A stretch of 64,000 nucleotides of DNA from an uncultured Helicobacter sp. (GTDB taxonomy: Bacteria > Campylobacterota > Campylobacteria > Campylobacterales > Helicobacteraceae). Location of the stretch: contig CASEHV010000002.1 of assembly GCA_949287835.1 (NCBI GenBank), positions 1-64,000 on the forward strand, given 5' to 3'. This document shows, piece by piece, positions 44,228 through 52,549 of this stretch (its first letter is position 1; every line of letters starts with the position of its first letter). The translations under genes and the position numbers were made by a program. Under the pieces are notes generated by a model. That model was not told where the DNA came from, did not search any database, and was given only the letters and a program-made list of their open reading frames with translations.

Positions 44228-45267
44228 GAATCCTCCTTTTTCAAGGAAAATCCCATTCTATCACAAGTAATGTAAATAATTTTTCTTATAGCAGGTGGGA
44301 TACGTTCTTTTCTATATCTATCCCTATATGATTTTGGAATCTTTATAGTAGATTTTAGATTCTGTGCTACAAATAAATAGTCATCATTTTTTGCAATAAT
44401 GATTCTATCTCCCATTATACATTCCTTAATACTAGAGCTAGAATCTAGCATTTTTATAATCTCGTTTCTTTGTGCTGCACTCATGACATAACCTAGACGT
44501 TTGGATAATATATCTATTGTGTGTATCTGATGATTTAGATTCATATGTGATGACTTTTTTGTATAAAATAAATTATTATCCTCACATATAATTATATTTG
44601 GATAGAGATAATCATACTCATATTTTAAATACTCGAAACTTTTTCTCATACCATCGTAGAATCTTTGCGTAAATAAATCATTGACATGCTTTCTAAAAAG
44701 ATTCCGCAAATATTTACTATCATCATTGCTACTATCATAAAAATATTTAATATGATGTTTATTATTATAATCTACTAGCATATTTTTTTCTATATTAATA
44801 AGAGGACGAATGAGATTATATGAAATATTATCTTTATAGATTCTCTCTATTTCTTTAAAACCAAGTAACGTATTAAGACCGCAACCACGCGTAAATTGCA
44901 TAAAAAACCATTCAAGTCTGTCATTAAAATGATGCGCGGTTATAAGATTCTCATAACCATACTGTGATATTAAAGAATGAAAAAAATCATAACGAATACG
45001 TCTTGCCTCAAGCTCGAAATTCGAATTTATTTTCATAGATTTCATTGTATGACATGTTTTATTATATTTCTGACATAGCTCTTTTGCATATTCTATCTCA
45101 TATTTTGAACTCTCTCTTATACCATAATCAACTATCGCAATATCAAACTCTATATCTCGCTCTTTTAGGATAAAAAACAAAGCACTAGAATCATTCCCAC
45201 CTGAGAAAGCAAGTAAATTTTTCTCACTTCTCCTAAGTAACTCTAAAGTGTCATTAGAAATTTGCAT
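44224..45267 (-). CDS. tilS: tRNA(Ile)-lysidine synthetase
   Basis: This PP-loop ATPase of 347 residues modifies C34 of tRNA-Ile(CAU) to lysidine so that it reads AUA. The ATP site is LLAFSGGNDSSALFFIL, and ARRIRYDFFHSLI plus ITAHHFNDRLEWFFMQFTRGCG are the family core; a smaller C-terminal domain follows. The ATG at 45267 overlaps the lolD end; a TTG one codon earlier is possible. It overlaps the 205-residue ORF at its end by four bases. Confidence 0.92.
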   Translation of the reverse strand: MQISNDTLELLRRSEKNLLAFSGGNDSSALFFILKERDIEFDIAIVDYGIRESSKYEIEYAKELCQKYNKTCHTMKSMKINSNFELEARRIRYDFFHSLISQYGYENLITAHHFNDRLEWFFMQFTRGCGLNTLLGFKEIERIYKDNISYNLIRPLINIEKNMLVDYNNKHHIKYFYDSSNDDSKYLRNLFRKHVNDLFTQRFYDGMRKSFEYLKYEYDYLYPNIIICEDNNLFYTKKSSHMNLNHQIHTIDILSKRLGYVMSAAQRNEIIKMLDSSSSIKECIMGDRIIIAKNDDYLFVAQNLKSTIKIPKSYRDRYRKERIPPAIRKIIYITCDRMGFSLKKEDS

Positions 45268-45913
45268 CAAAAAATTCCAATTTCTTATCTTTTAATAAAA
45301 TAATATCTGTGCAAAGCTTCGCAATATCCATATCATGTGTCGCTAGGATTAATCCTGCATTATTCTTCTCTACATATTGCAAAATATACTGCATAACATT
45401 TATTGCCGTATCTTTGTCTAAATTCCCTGTCGGCTCATCTGCTATAATGACTTTTGGTCGCTTGGTAAGAACACGTGCTATGCTTAGTCTTTGTTGCTGT
45501 CCGCCGCTTAATTCTCCTATGTGCTGCCCCATTGTGTGATGAATGTTAAAATCTTTTAGCATACTATCATCTACTTTTGTATTTGCAATCAACTCTGCCA
45601 CTCTTAGATTCTGTGCGACATTGAATCCACGAAATAAATAATGTGCCTGAAAGATGATTCCAAGTATTTTTTGTCTAATCTCTAGTAAATCTTTATTATT
45701 CAAAGAATAGATGTCTTTATATTGCATAATATCTATGGTGCCACTATTTGGTTTTAGCAATGTGGCGATATTGTTTAGAATCGTGCTTTTGCCACTGCCA
45801 CTAACGCCAAGAATGGCTATACTCTGACGAGGTTTTAGCTCTATATTAACATCATCGTATAATAAAACTTCAAAGCTATGTGAAACATTATGTGTATAGA
45901 CTAAATACTCCAT
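45254..45913 (-). CDS. lolD: ABC transporter ATPase, LolD-like
   Basis: A 219-residue ATPase with Walker A ILGVSGSGKSTILNNIA, the signature GELSGGQQQRLSIARVL, Walker B VIIADEPTGNLD and an H-loop ATHD. EPTGNLD with the Q-rich signature is typical of the LolD/MacB/FtsE group. The likely partner is the LolCE-type permease encoded at 52550-53779, which would extract lipoproteins from the inner membrane. The two are not adjacent, as is common in this phylum. It overlaps tilS. Confidence 0.82.
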   Translation of the reverse strand: MEYLVYTHNVSHSFEVLLYDDVNIELKPRQSIAILGVSGSGKSTILNNIATLLKPNSGTIDIMQYKDIYSLNNKDLLEIRQKILGIIFQAHYLFRGFNVAQNLRVAELIANTKVDDSMLKDFNIHHTMGQHIGELSGGQQQRLSIARVLTKRPKVIIADEPTGNLDKDTAINVMQYILQYVEKNNAGLILATHDMDIAKLCTDIILLKDKKLEFFDANF

Positions 45914-45929
45914 AGAACCTCTCTGTTGA

Positions 45930-46241
45930 TTATTGTTTTATTGAATCTGTAGTTATTTCTTTTTTTACTTGTTTATTTTCGTCATGTTCTAGGTTTTTTA
46001 TCATATCTTTATTATTTTGTGTTTTTATTTGATTGATTTCAAAAAAACTAGACATGTTTGTGCCTTTATATTCATTCAATGTATCAAATGCAAAACAATA
46101 AAGTAAAATAATAACAGTTGGAAATGCAATGTAAAAATAAGATGTTTTAATCAATAAAAAAACTCTAGCTCTAGCAAAATACCTCATGATTCTTAGCATC
46201 CTATTAAAGTATTTTCCAATTAAAGCTATTACAAATTTCAT
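45930..46241 (-). CDS. Small single-span membrane protein, unknown
   Basis: A 103-residue protein with one strong hydrophobic helix (about residues 32-52, FYIAFPTVIILLYCFAF), a basic amphipathic N-terminus and a charged C-terminal tail rich in Lys, Asn and Glu. The basic N-terminus suggests the N-in orientation, which would place the tail in the periplasm. It sits three bases after purM and 16 before lolD in a tight operon, the main reason to believe it. No family recognised. Confidence 0.55.
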   Translation of the reverse strand: MKFVIALIGKYFNRMLRIMRYFARARVFLLIKTSYFYIAFPTVIILLYCFAFDTLNEYKGTNMSSFFEINQIKTQNNKDMIKNLEHDENKQVKKEITTDSIKQ

Positions 46242-46244
46242 TTC

Positions 46245-47264
46245 TCACTCCAAAATTACTTGTCTATTTCCAGATTCAATATGTCCTATAACATAAGCTT
46301 TAGAGCCACATTTTCCTATATCGCTAATAACAGAATCTACAAAGTTTTTATCAGCTACCACAACCATGCCAACCCCCATATTAAACACTCTAAATAACTC
46401 ACTATCCTCTACATAAGGCATAAAAACTTTAAATATATCTAATATTTCAATGCTTCTTTTATCGATTCTGGCGATATTATTGTCATTTAGGATTCTAATG
46501 AGATTCTCACATAATCCACCGCCTGTGATATGTGCTAATCCCTTGATATGTTTCATAATTGCCAAAAAATGCTCTACATAGATTCTAGTTGGCAATAAAA
46601 GTTCCTCTATAATTGTCCTCTCATTTAATCTTTCAAATACATTTATAGATTTTTTCTCTATTATGCCACGAAGAAGAGAGTATCCATTGCTATGAAATCC
46701 ACTGCTAGATATGGCGATTAAAACATCTCCGTTTGAAATTGTCTCTCTCCTTTTTATATCAGATTCCTCAGCAATACCAACGCAAAATCCCGCTAAATCA
46801 AAAACGCCATTATTATACACACTAGGCATCTCCGCACTCTCACCACCGATAAGGGAGCATTTAGCAATCAAGCAACCATTAGCAATACTTTTTATAATTT
46901 TTACAGAATCCTCTTTTGTAATCTTATGTGTAGCATAATAATCTAGGAAAAACAGCGGTCTAGCAAAATCACATATAAGGTCATTAGCACACATTGCGAC
47001 CAAATCTATTCCAATATTATCTAGCATATTGTATTGAGTGGCAAGAGTAAGTTTAGAGCCTACACCATCTGTTGCTGCACATAGTATAGGATTGCTAAAA
47101 CCGCTGGGCATTCTAAAGCAACCAGAGAATCCGCCAAGACCGCCCAATACATTTTGAGTAAAAGTATTTTTCACAATAGGTTTTATGCTATCCACAAGGG
47201 CATTTCCCTCATCAATATTTACACCAAAATCTTTATATTCAAAAGTCTCTTTTTTCTCATTCAT
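46245..47264 (-). CDS. purM: Phosphoribosylformylglycinamidine cyclo-ligase (AIR synthetase)
   Basis: A 339-residue PurS/PurL-superfamily enzyme making aminoimidazole ribotide in de novo purine synthesis. Motifs: LGGLGGFSGCFRMP, CAATDGVGSKLTLA, LVAMCANDLI, GGESAEMPSVY and HITGGGLCENL. I use the ATG at 47264, preceded by GTGGTGAT; a GTG at 47276 is the longest option. H. pylori, as I recall, lacks the early purine pathway, so this supports a non-gastric Helicobacter. It follows speE closely. Confidence 0.93.
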   Translation of the reverse strand: MNEKKETFEYKDFGVNIDEGNALVDSIKPIVKNTFTQNVLGGLGGFSGCFRMPSGFSNPILCAATDGVGSKLTLATQYNMLDNIGIDLVAMCANDLICDFARPLFFLDYYATHKITKEDSVKIIKSIANGCLIAKCSLIGGESAEMPSVYNNGVFDLAGFCVGIAEESDIKRRETISNGDVLIAISSSGFHSNGYSLLRGIIEKKSINVFERLNERTIIEELLLPTRIYVEHFLAIMKHIKGLAHITGGGLCENLIRILNDNNIARIDKRSIEILDIFKVFMPYVEDSELFRVFNMGVGMVVVADKNFVDSVISDIGKCGSKAYVIGHIESGNRQVILE

Positions 47265-47275
47265 ATTTATCACCA

Positions 47276-48064
47276 CTAATTCTTTATGTAGCTTTTGAAA
47301 GTAGAGCTAATAATATTTGGCATACGAAATACAGAAGTATGAATATTTGAATTATAAAATTTCATGTCCTCTAGCATATCACTTTTTTGCAGACATAAAT
47401 CTGCCAGAGGGTGATATTTTTTACTCAAAAAAGCATAAAAATGCTGCGTATATGAATTTATCCAGAAAGGCATTAAAATATTTCCATAGCCACTAGCAAT
47501 CTTAAGCATCTCTAATGTATTATCTTTTTCTAGGAAAAGATTTTCTAGTTTAAATATAGTAATGCAATCATCTTTTCCCATTTTATACATTGCTTCAAAC
47601 TCTGATTTGCTAGGTGTATCTAGGTTTATGATAATGTCATAATCTCTATATTTTACATTCAAGAAACTATTTACGACATTTATGGAATATCTTTTTAGAA
47701 TCTCTTTGCAGTTTGGGAAAAACTCCTGCATTATCTCAAGTGAATTAATATCCTTTAGCACAATATCAATCATTACTTCACTTTTAATATTTCTAAACAA
47801 AACCTCTGCAATTTCTATATTTAACGTCCCGCATATTAATACTTTCAAAGGCAAATCACTAATTGGTCTTGTGCAGTATGGAATCATTGAAATAGATTCC
47901 GATAGAATAAAATTTAGATTCTGCAATAGAACTTCATGATTGTTGATTAATGCAACTTTTTCAAAATACTTAGAGTGAAAAATCTCTATATCAACTGTTC
48001 CGTGATATTCACAAATCTTATCTGATAAGCTGTAGCACTCTATAATTTTATTACTCATCACCAT
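47276..48064 (-). CDS. speE: Spermidine synthase-like protein (H. pylori SpeE type)
   Basis: The 262 residues equal the length of H. pylori SpeE, and the C-terminal DMKFYNSNIHTSVFRMPNII aligns well with it. The N-terminal beta-sheet region and a Rossmann-like core (PLKVLICGTLNIEIAEVLF) match the aminopropyltransferase fold. The usual GGGDG methionine-binding loop is replaced (CGTLNIE), as it also diverges in H. pylori, so the chemistry may be weak or altered. It lies eight bases after flgI. The call rests on length, tail and fold. Confidence 0.72.
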   Translation of the reverse strand: MVMSNKIIECYSLSDKICEYHGTVDIEIFHSKYFEKVALINNHEVLLQNLNFILSESISMIPYCTRPISDLPLKVLICGTLNIEIAEVLFRNIKSEVMIDIVLKDINSLEIMQEFFPNCKEILKRYSINVVNSFLNVKYRDYDIIINLDTPSKSEFEAMYKMGKDDCITIFKLENLFLEKDNTLEMLKIASGYGNILMPFWINSYTQHFYAFLSKKYHPLADLCLQKSDMLEDMKFYNSNIHTSVFRMPNIISSTFKSYIKN

Positions 48065-48072
48065 GCACCTAA

Positions 48073-49107
48073 TTATAGCACTTCTATATCTGCTGCTATC
48101 GCACCGCTACGTTTCATTGTCTCAAGTATAGATATAACACTTTGAGGACTAGCGCCGAGTCTTTGCAACGCACGTACAACACTTGCAACCGTTGGTAGAT
48201 TCCCATTTCCACTTAATGTATTTGTATCCTTATCAAAACTCATATTATCAATACCTGTCGTGTTGTTTCCATTATTAAAATCTTTTGTGATTCTTAATGT
48301 CAAATCACCATGAGTTAGCACAATAGGCTGAACGCTAATATCAAGACCTGATACGATTGTCCCAGATTTTTCATCTATCACTATCTTTTCTCTAGTAGAG
48401 TAGGGTATATCAACCTCTTGCACCAATGCTAGAAACTCTACCATGCTAAGATTATCTGGCTTATTGATTCTAATTGTGCGAGAATCAAGTGCTTGTGCTG
48501 TTTTAACTCCAAAAACTTCATTGATTTTATTCTGAACCTTTACTGCATTTTGGAAGTCAGATTTTTTCAAGCTAAGGGTAGTTGAAGTCTGATTTGCTAT
48601 GTTATAGACAACTTCTTTCTCTATTGTAGCACCGCCATTTATCGTCCCGCTAACCAAACTATCACCCTTACCGACACTTATGCTACCCTGTGCTACTGCA
48701 TATATTTGACCATCTACTGCATTTAGTGGAGTCATTAGTAACGTGCCACCCTGAAGCGATTTCGCATCGCCTATGCTAGATATTTTTATATCTATCTTAT
48801 CTCCTTGTCTAGCAAACGGAGGTAAATTTGCCGTTACCATAACCGCCGCTACATTTTTTGATTTTATATCATCTGCACTAAGCTTTACATTCATAGTCTC
48901 AAGCATATTTGCCATAGACTGGGCTGTGAATCTTGACCCACCTTTATCGCCTGTGCCATCTAAGCCTATGACGATTCCATATCCCATAAGCTGATTATCC
49001 CTAACGCCAGAGATACTTGTCAAATCGCCAATTTTCTCTGCATTAGCAAAGCTTAGGGATAAAAAACAAAATATAGCAGTAGATAAGAATAAACGTAGCA
49101 AAGTCAA
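48073..49107 (-). CDS. flgI: Flagellar P-ring protein FlgI
   Basis: A 344-residue periplasmic ring subunit. The signal peptide is MTLLRLFLSTAIFCFLSLSF with cleavage after ANA. The mature N-terminus (EKIGDLTSISGVRDNQLMGY, then GIVIGLDGTGDKG) is diagnostic, as is the C-terminal RALQRLGASPQSVISILETM. FlgI surrounds the rod at the peptidoglycan. It heads an operon of otherwise non-flagellar genes. I found no sigma-54 or sigma-28 box in its short upstream region. Confidence 0.96.
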   Translation of the reverse strand: MTLLRLFLSTAIFCFLSLSFANAEKIGDLTSISGVRDNQLMGYGIVIGLDGTGDKGGSRFTAQSMANMLETMNVKLSADDIKSKNVAAVMVTANLPPFARQGDKIDIKISSIGDAKSLQGGTLLMTPLNAVDGQIYAVAQGSISVGKGDSLVSGTINGGATIEKEVVYNIANQTSTTLSLKKSDFQNAVKVQNKINEVFGVKTAQALDSRTIRINKPDNLSMVEFLALVQEVDIPYSTREKIVIDEKSGTIVSGLDISVQPIVLTHGDLTLRITKDFNNGNNTTGIDNMSFDKDTNTLSGNGNLPTVASVVRALQRLGASPQSVISILETMKRSGAIAADIEVL

Positions 49108-49245
49108 ACTCCAATAAGAAATGCCGTGATTTTAGCTAAAAATCATGAATTTTCAAATATAAAATTTTCTTTTTATGTTGCAAATATTTTAGGAATCATT
49201 ATGTAGAATTATTTGCAATATAAATTATGGAGATGATAGTTAAAC

Positions 49246-49935
49246 ATGGATTATTTACAAAACGCATTTTTTGATTTACCTGTTTTAGTTAGCTTTTTGG
49301 GTGGATTGCTTACATTTTTTACGCCATGCATACTACCGTTAATTCCCTCTTATATGAGTTATATATCTGGCGTTGGAATAGGGCAGATGAAATATCATTC
49401 AAAGGCAAAAATGCTACAAAGCTCGTTTTTGTTTGTGTTAGGTTTTTCTAGTATATTTTTTCTACTTTTTTTAGCTACGTTTAATATCATAGGTAATTTT
49501 TTTAGCAATCATTATGTGAAATGGGTATCTGGTTTTATAGTTATAGTATTTGGTTTGCATTTTTTGGGTGTATTAAAAATTGCTATTTTTAATAAAATAA
49601 AAAAGCTAGATACAACGCGATTAGAGGGCAATAGATTCCTTAAAGTCATTGCACCATTTTTAATAGGTGTTGGATTTGCGGCTGGCTGGACTCCTTGCAC
49701 GGGACCAATCGTAAGCTCAATGGCACTACTCGCTTCTACAAATCAGAATCTAGCACTCATGTCTAGCATATCATTCATAGTAGGGTTATCAATTCCTTTT
49801 TTATTGTTGTCTGTTTTTCTCACTCAGGGTTTAGCATTCATAGGAAGATTAAAAAAGCAAATGAGGATAATAGAAATATTTTGCGGAATCTTTCTCATAC
49901 TCGTAGGTCTTGCCATTATGTTTAATATGTTTTAA
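49246..49935 (+). CDS. ccdA: Cytochrome c biogenesis protein CcdA
   Basis: A 229-residue inner-membrane thiol transporter with six helices. The two redox cysteines are in FFTPCILPLIPSYMSYISG (helix 1) and AGWTPCTGPIVSSM (helix 4), the symmetric CcdA/DsbD pattern. It moves electrons from cytoplasmic thioredoxin to periplasmic thiols needed for haem attachment to apocytochrome c. It converges with the carbonic anhydrase-like gene, only two bases apart. Confidence 0.93.
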   Translation: MDYLQNAFFDLPVLVSFLGGLLTFFTPCILPLIPSYMSYISGVGIGQMKYHSKAKMLQSSFLFVLGFSSIFFLLFLATFNIIGNFFSNHYVKWVSGFIVIVFGLHFLGVLKIAIFNKIKKLDTTRLEGNRFLKVIAPFLIGVGFAAGWTPCTGPIVSSMALLASTNQNLALMSSISFIVGLSIPFLLLSVFLTQGLAFIGRLKKQMRIIEIFCGIFLILVGLAIMFNMF

Positions 49936-49937
49936 GA

Positions 49938-50654
49938 TTACTCCACCACAAGCCTATTAAATAACTCCTGCGTTGTTCTGGCGTTTTGTTTCGTGATATT
50001 CTGCATACTATCTAGCTGGGTTTTTGTAATTGGCATAGGGGTTTTGAGGATTATCCACTGCACATTTTGACTACATGGCGGCGTGGTAAGAGAGCCGTAG
50101 AATTGATATGAGGCTAGATTATTTGGAATGAGTTTATTTATGTCAAAATTTGTAACAAAATATGCTTTGCCTTCTTGAGTTGGAAGATTCTTTGTGATAA
50201 GACCTAATGTCTCATTGGCACTACCATCAGTAAATAGCACGGACAAAAATAGCTTATTTCCTTTAGAATCCTCATGGAAAATCTGCATCTCCATTTGATA
50301 ATATTTACTATCTATGCCATTCTCTGCGGGTGTGTGAAAATAGATTTTCTTAATGTGATAACGTCTTCCTGCAAATTCAAGGTAGCTTCCCTGCGGATAT
50401 GTGATGGTGAAAACATAATCTTTTAGCTCCACATTTACGCCCTTTGCGGGCAGATATTTAAGCACAAATTCTAATGCCCCCTGCCTTACATTCTTTGTAG
50501 CGATGTTGATTGGAGATTGCTGATTGCCTTCCTTGCAGCCACGATAGGTAAGGTCGGCATTTGCCCAGCCCTCCTGCATATTCATACCATAGTCCCATTT
50601 GCCATTCGCATTTGCACATATCACAAATGCACATATACACATCAAAATCCGCAT
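49938..50654 (-). CDS. Alpha-carbonic anhydrase homologue lacking two zinc ligands
   Basis: A 238-residue exported protein (signal peptide MRILMCICAFVICANA). Fold landmarks are all present: GNQQSPINIAT, FHTPAEN, LTTPPCSQNVQWIIL. In alpha-CAs zinc is held by His-x-His and a later His (94, 96 and 119 in human CA II). Here the first pair reads Tyr-Phe-His (KKIYFHTPAE) and the third site reads Gln (EMQIFHED). Two of three ligands are therefore gone, while the Glu106 and Thr199 equivalents remain. Classical CO2 hydration looks unlikely; it may be a binding protein like the eukaryotic CA-related proteins. It is last in an rpoN transcript. Confidence 0.85.
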   Translation of the reverse strand: MRILMCICAFVICANANGKWDYGMNMQEGWANADLTYRGCKEGNQQSPINIATKNVRQGALEFVLKYLPAKGVNVELKDYVFTITYPQGSYLEFAGRRYHIKKIYFHTPAENGIDSKYYQMEMQIFHEDSKGNKLFLSVLFTDGSANETLGLITKNLPTQEGKAYFVTNFDINKLIPNNLASYQFYGSLTTPPCSQNVQWIILKTPMPITKTQLDSMQNITKQNARTTQELFNRLVVE

Positions 50655-50662
50655 TGCCTCTC

Positions 50663-51160
50663 CTAGAATTTATTTTCTGGATTTGACAAAATTGCATCTT
50701 TTGAGCTTTCTATCAAATCGTCCATAATATCCCTCTCATCCTCCATATTCTCCATTAGCTCCTGTATCATCTCCATATCTTCCTCATCGCTAAAGATTCC
50801 TAGTTCTACGAAATTCATGGCATTCATGAAAATACACATATCCCGCATCTTAGGAATGCTAATCTGTGTAATGCTAGAGAATGGCACTCGCACCACACTT
50901 GCAAAATTATCTTTCCCAAAGCCAGCTTCAAATAAGAACTCATCTTCCCACATCTCTATGCTATCAAATGTATAGCCTGATAGTATAAAATCTATGGCGG
51001 GGTGAAAATTCTTTGATATTTCCTCCGGTAATTTTGGCTCAAAGCTAACCCTATGTGCGATACATTGCAGACTAAAGTGAATCTCATGCTCCTTTAGATG
51101 ATATATGATTCTCTTTGCATGCCGTGATAATAAAAGCCTTAATATTTGCAGTCTATTCAT
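50663..51160 (-). CDS. Conserved hypothetical protein, possibly SspB-like
   Basis: A 165-residue acidic protein. The segment EDEFLFEAGFGKDNFASVVRVPFSSITQISI has the strand order and spacing of SspB (a substrate adaptor for ClpXP), where a similar stretch forms the peptide-binding barrel. The C-terminal 45 residues are strongly acidic (DEEDMEMIQELMENMEDERD). The similarity is by eye and remote. It lies eight bases upstream of the CA-like gene and nine downstream of rpoN, so co-transcription is almost certain. Confidence 0.6.
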   Translation of the reverse strand: MNRLQILRLLLSRHAKRIIYHLKEHEIHFSLQCIAHRVSFEPKLPEEISKNFHPAIDFILSGYTFDSIEMWEDEFLFEAGFGKDNFASVVRVPFSSITQISIPKMRDMCIFMNAMNFVELGIFSDEEDMEMIQELMENMEDERDIMDDLIESSKDAILSNPENKF

Positions 51161-51169
51161 ATCTCTCTC

Positions 51170-52474
51170 CTATATAGTCTCTTGCATACTCATCTCATAC
51201 ATTCGCTTTCTCTGGCTAGAGCCTAGTATGCCTAGCTGTTTGCGATATTTTGTAATCGTGCGTCTCACCATTTTTAAATCGAACTTTTTCTCAATCATCT
51301 CTAGAATCTTAATATCTGATAGCGGCTTTTTTCTATCCTCATTTTTGATAATCTCATTTAAAAAATCCTTGATACTAGCATTAGAAGTATCGCCATCAAT
51401 GGCAGTGGTAAAAAAGCTTTTAATGGGGAAAACGCCACGTGTGCAGGCTAGAAATTTATTTGAAATAGCACGTGAAATCGTGCTAGGCGAGTGTCCAAAC
51501 TCATCTGCTAAATCCTTTAATTTCATCGGCTTAATTTCGCCTCCTGTGAAAAACTCATACTGATACTCAATAATCATTAGCCCAATTTTTCGCAATGTAG
51601 CCCGCCGCATGTCTAGTGCATCGACTAGGTCGCGCGCCTCTTTGAGTTTTGTTTTGAAAAACTGCTCATCTAAAATCTTAGTGCTAGGCTTTTCTATAAT
51701 CATGCTAGGATAGTAGGAATCATTTAAATTTAGCTCAATATTATTGCCCTCTTGTGTAACGATAATATCGGCTATCACAGGCATGGAATCCTCTTGAAAC
51801 TCAAGATTTGGAATCCTATTAAAATCTCGTATAACCTTCATAATTCTTTCGTAATTTTTGTATTTCTTAAAGCGATTGTGATTCTCAAGGTCTTTTACAA
51901 TGCTAAGTGCGATGTCATAATCCTCACCCTCTAGCTCACTTGCATCAAGCTGGAATACAAGAGATTCTCCTAAATCCTTAGCACCAATGCCTGCTGGCTC
52001 TAAATGACAGAATCTAGCCCTAACTCTCTCTACCTCATCTACGCTAGTCTCTATGCCACTCTCTTTTAGCTCCTCTAAAAAAGATTCCCATTCACAGTCA
52101 AAAAAGCCTTCCTCATCAAGATTATCAATAATGCCTAGTGCGATTTGCTGACTTCTTATCGTGGGGAAAAGCGGGGGTAGAATCTGCTCTTGCAGACTTT
52201 CTATGAGGCTTTTTTCATAGATTGTAAGTAGCTCTACCTTGTCCCCTAGCGAGTTTTTTGCGGGGTTTAGATTCCTACTTAGCCGCTTTGTAGAGAGATT
52301 TTCCTGCAGACTTGTGGAAAAAGCACTATTAATTTCCAAAAATGGATTATCCTCGCCAATCTTGCCTAAGGTCTCCTCTAGCTCATGTATAGGGCTTTGC
52401 AATATCGGCAGCCAACTCTTCAGTGTAGAGGAAAGCTTTGATTTTACAGCAATGTTCTGCCTTAGTTTTGCCAT
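51170..52474 (-). CDS. rpoN: RNA polymerase sigma-54 factor
   Basis: A 434-residue sigma-54. Region I (MAKLRQNIAVKSKLSSTLKS, Leu/Gln-rich activator-interacting) is followed by a core-binding domain (about 85-280), a helix-turn-helix (KLKDLADEFGHSPSTISRAI) and the RpoN box near residue 410 (VRRTITKYRKQLGI), where the usual ARRTVxKYR Ala is Val. In Helicobacter it transcribes middle flagellar genes (hook, basal body, minor flagellin). The gene is 75 bases downstream of lolF. Confidence 0.96.
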   Translation of the reverse strand: MAKLRQNIAVKSKLSSTLKSWLPILQSPIHELEETLGKIGEDNPFLEINSAFSTSLQENLSTKRLSRNLNPAKNSLGDKVELLTIYEKSLIESLQEQILPPLFPTIRSQQIALGIIDNLDEEGFFDCEWESFLEELKESGIETSVDEVERVRARFCHLEPAGIGAKDLGESLVFQLDASELEGEDYDIALSIVKDLENHNRFKKYKNYERIMKVIRDFNRIPNLEFQEDSMPVIADIIVTQEGNNIELNLNDSYYPSMIIEKPSTKILDEQFFKTKLKEARDLVDALDMRRATLRKIGLMIIEYQYEFFTGGEIKPMKLKDLADEFGHSPSTISRAISNKFLACTRGVFPIKSFFTTAIDGDTSNASIKDFLNEIIKNEDRKKPLSDIKILEMIEKKFDLKMVRRTITKYRKQLGILGSSQRKRMYEMSMQETI

Positions 52475-52549
52475 TTACGCTCTATCCTTACGAATGTAGA
52501 TTCTAAATTGTAGCAAAATATATGTGGTGGCTTAAAAAAGAGGTGCATA

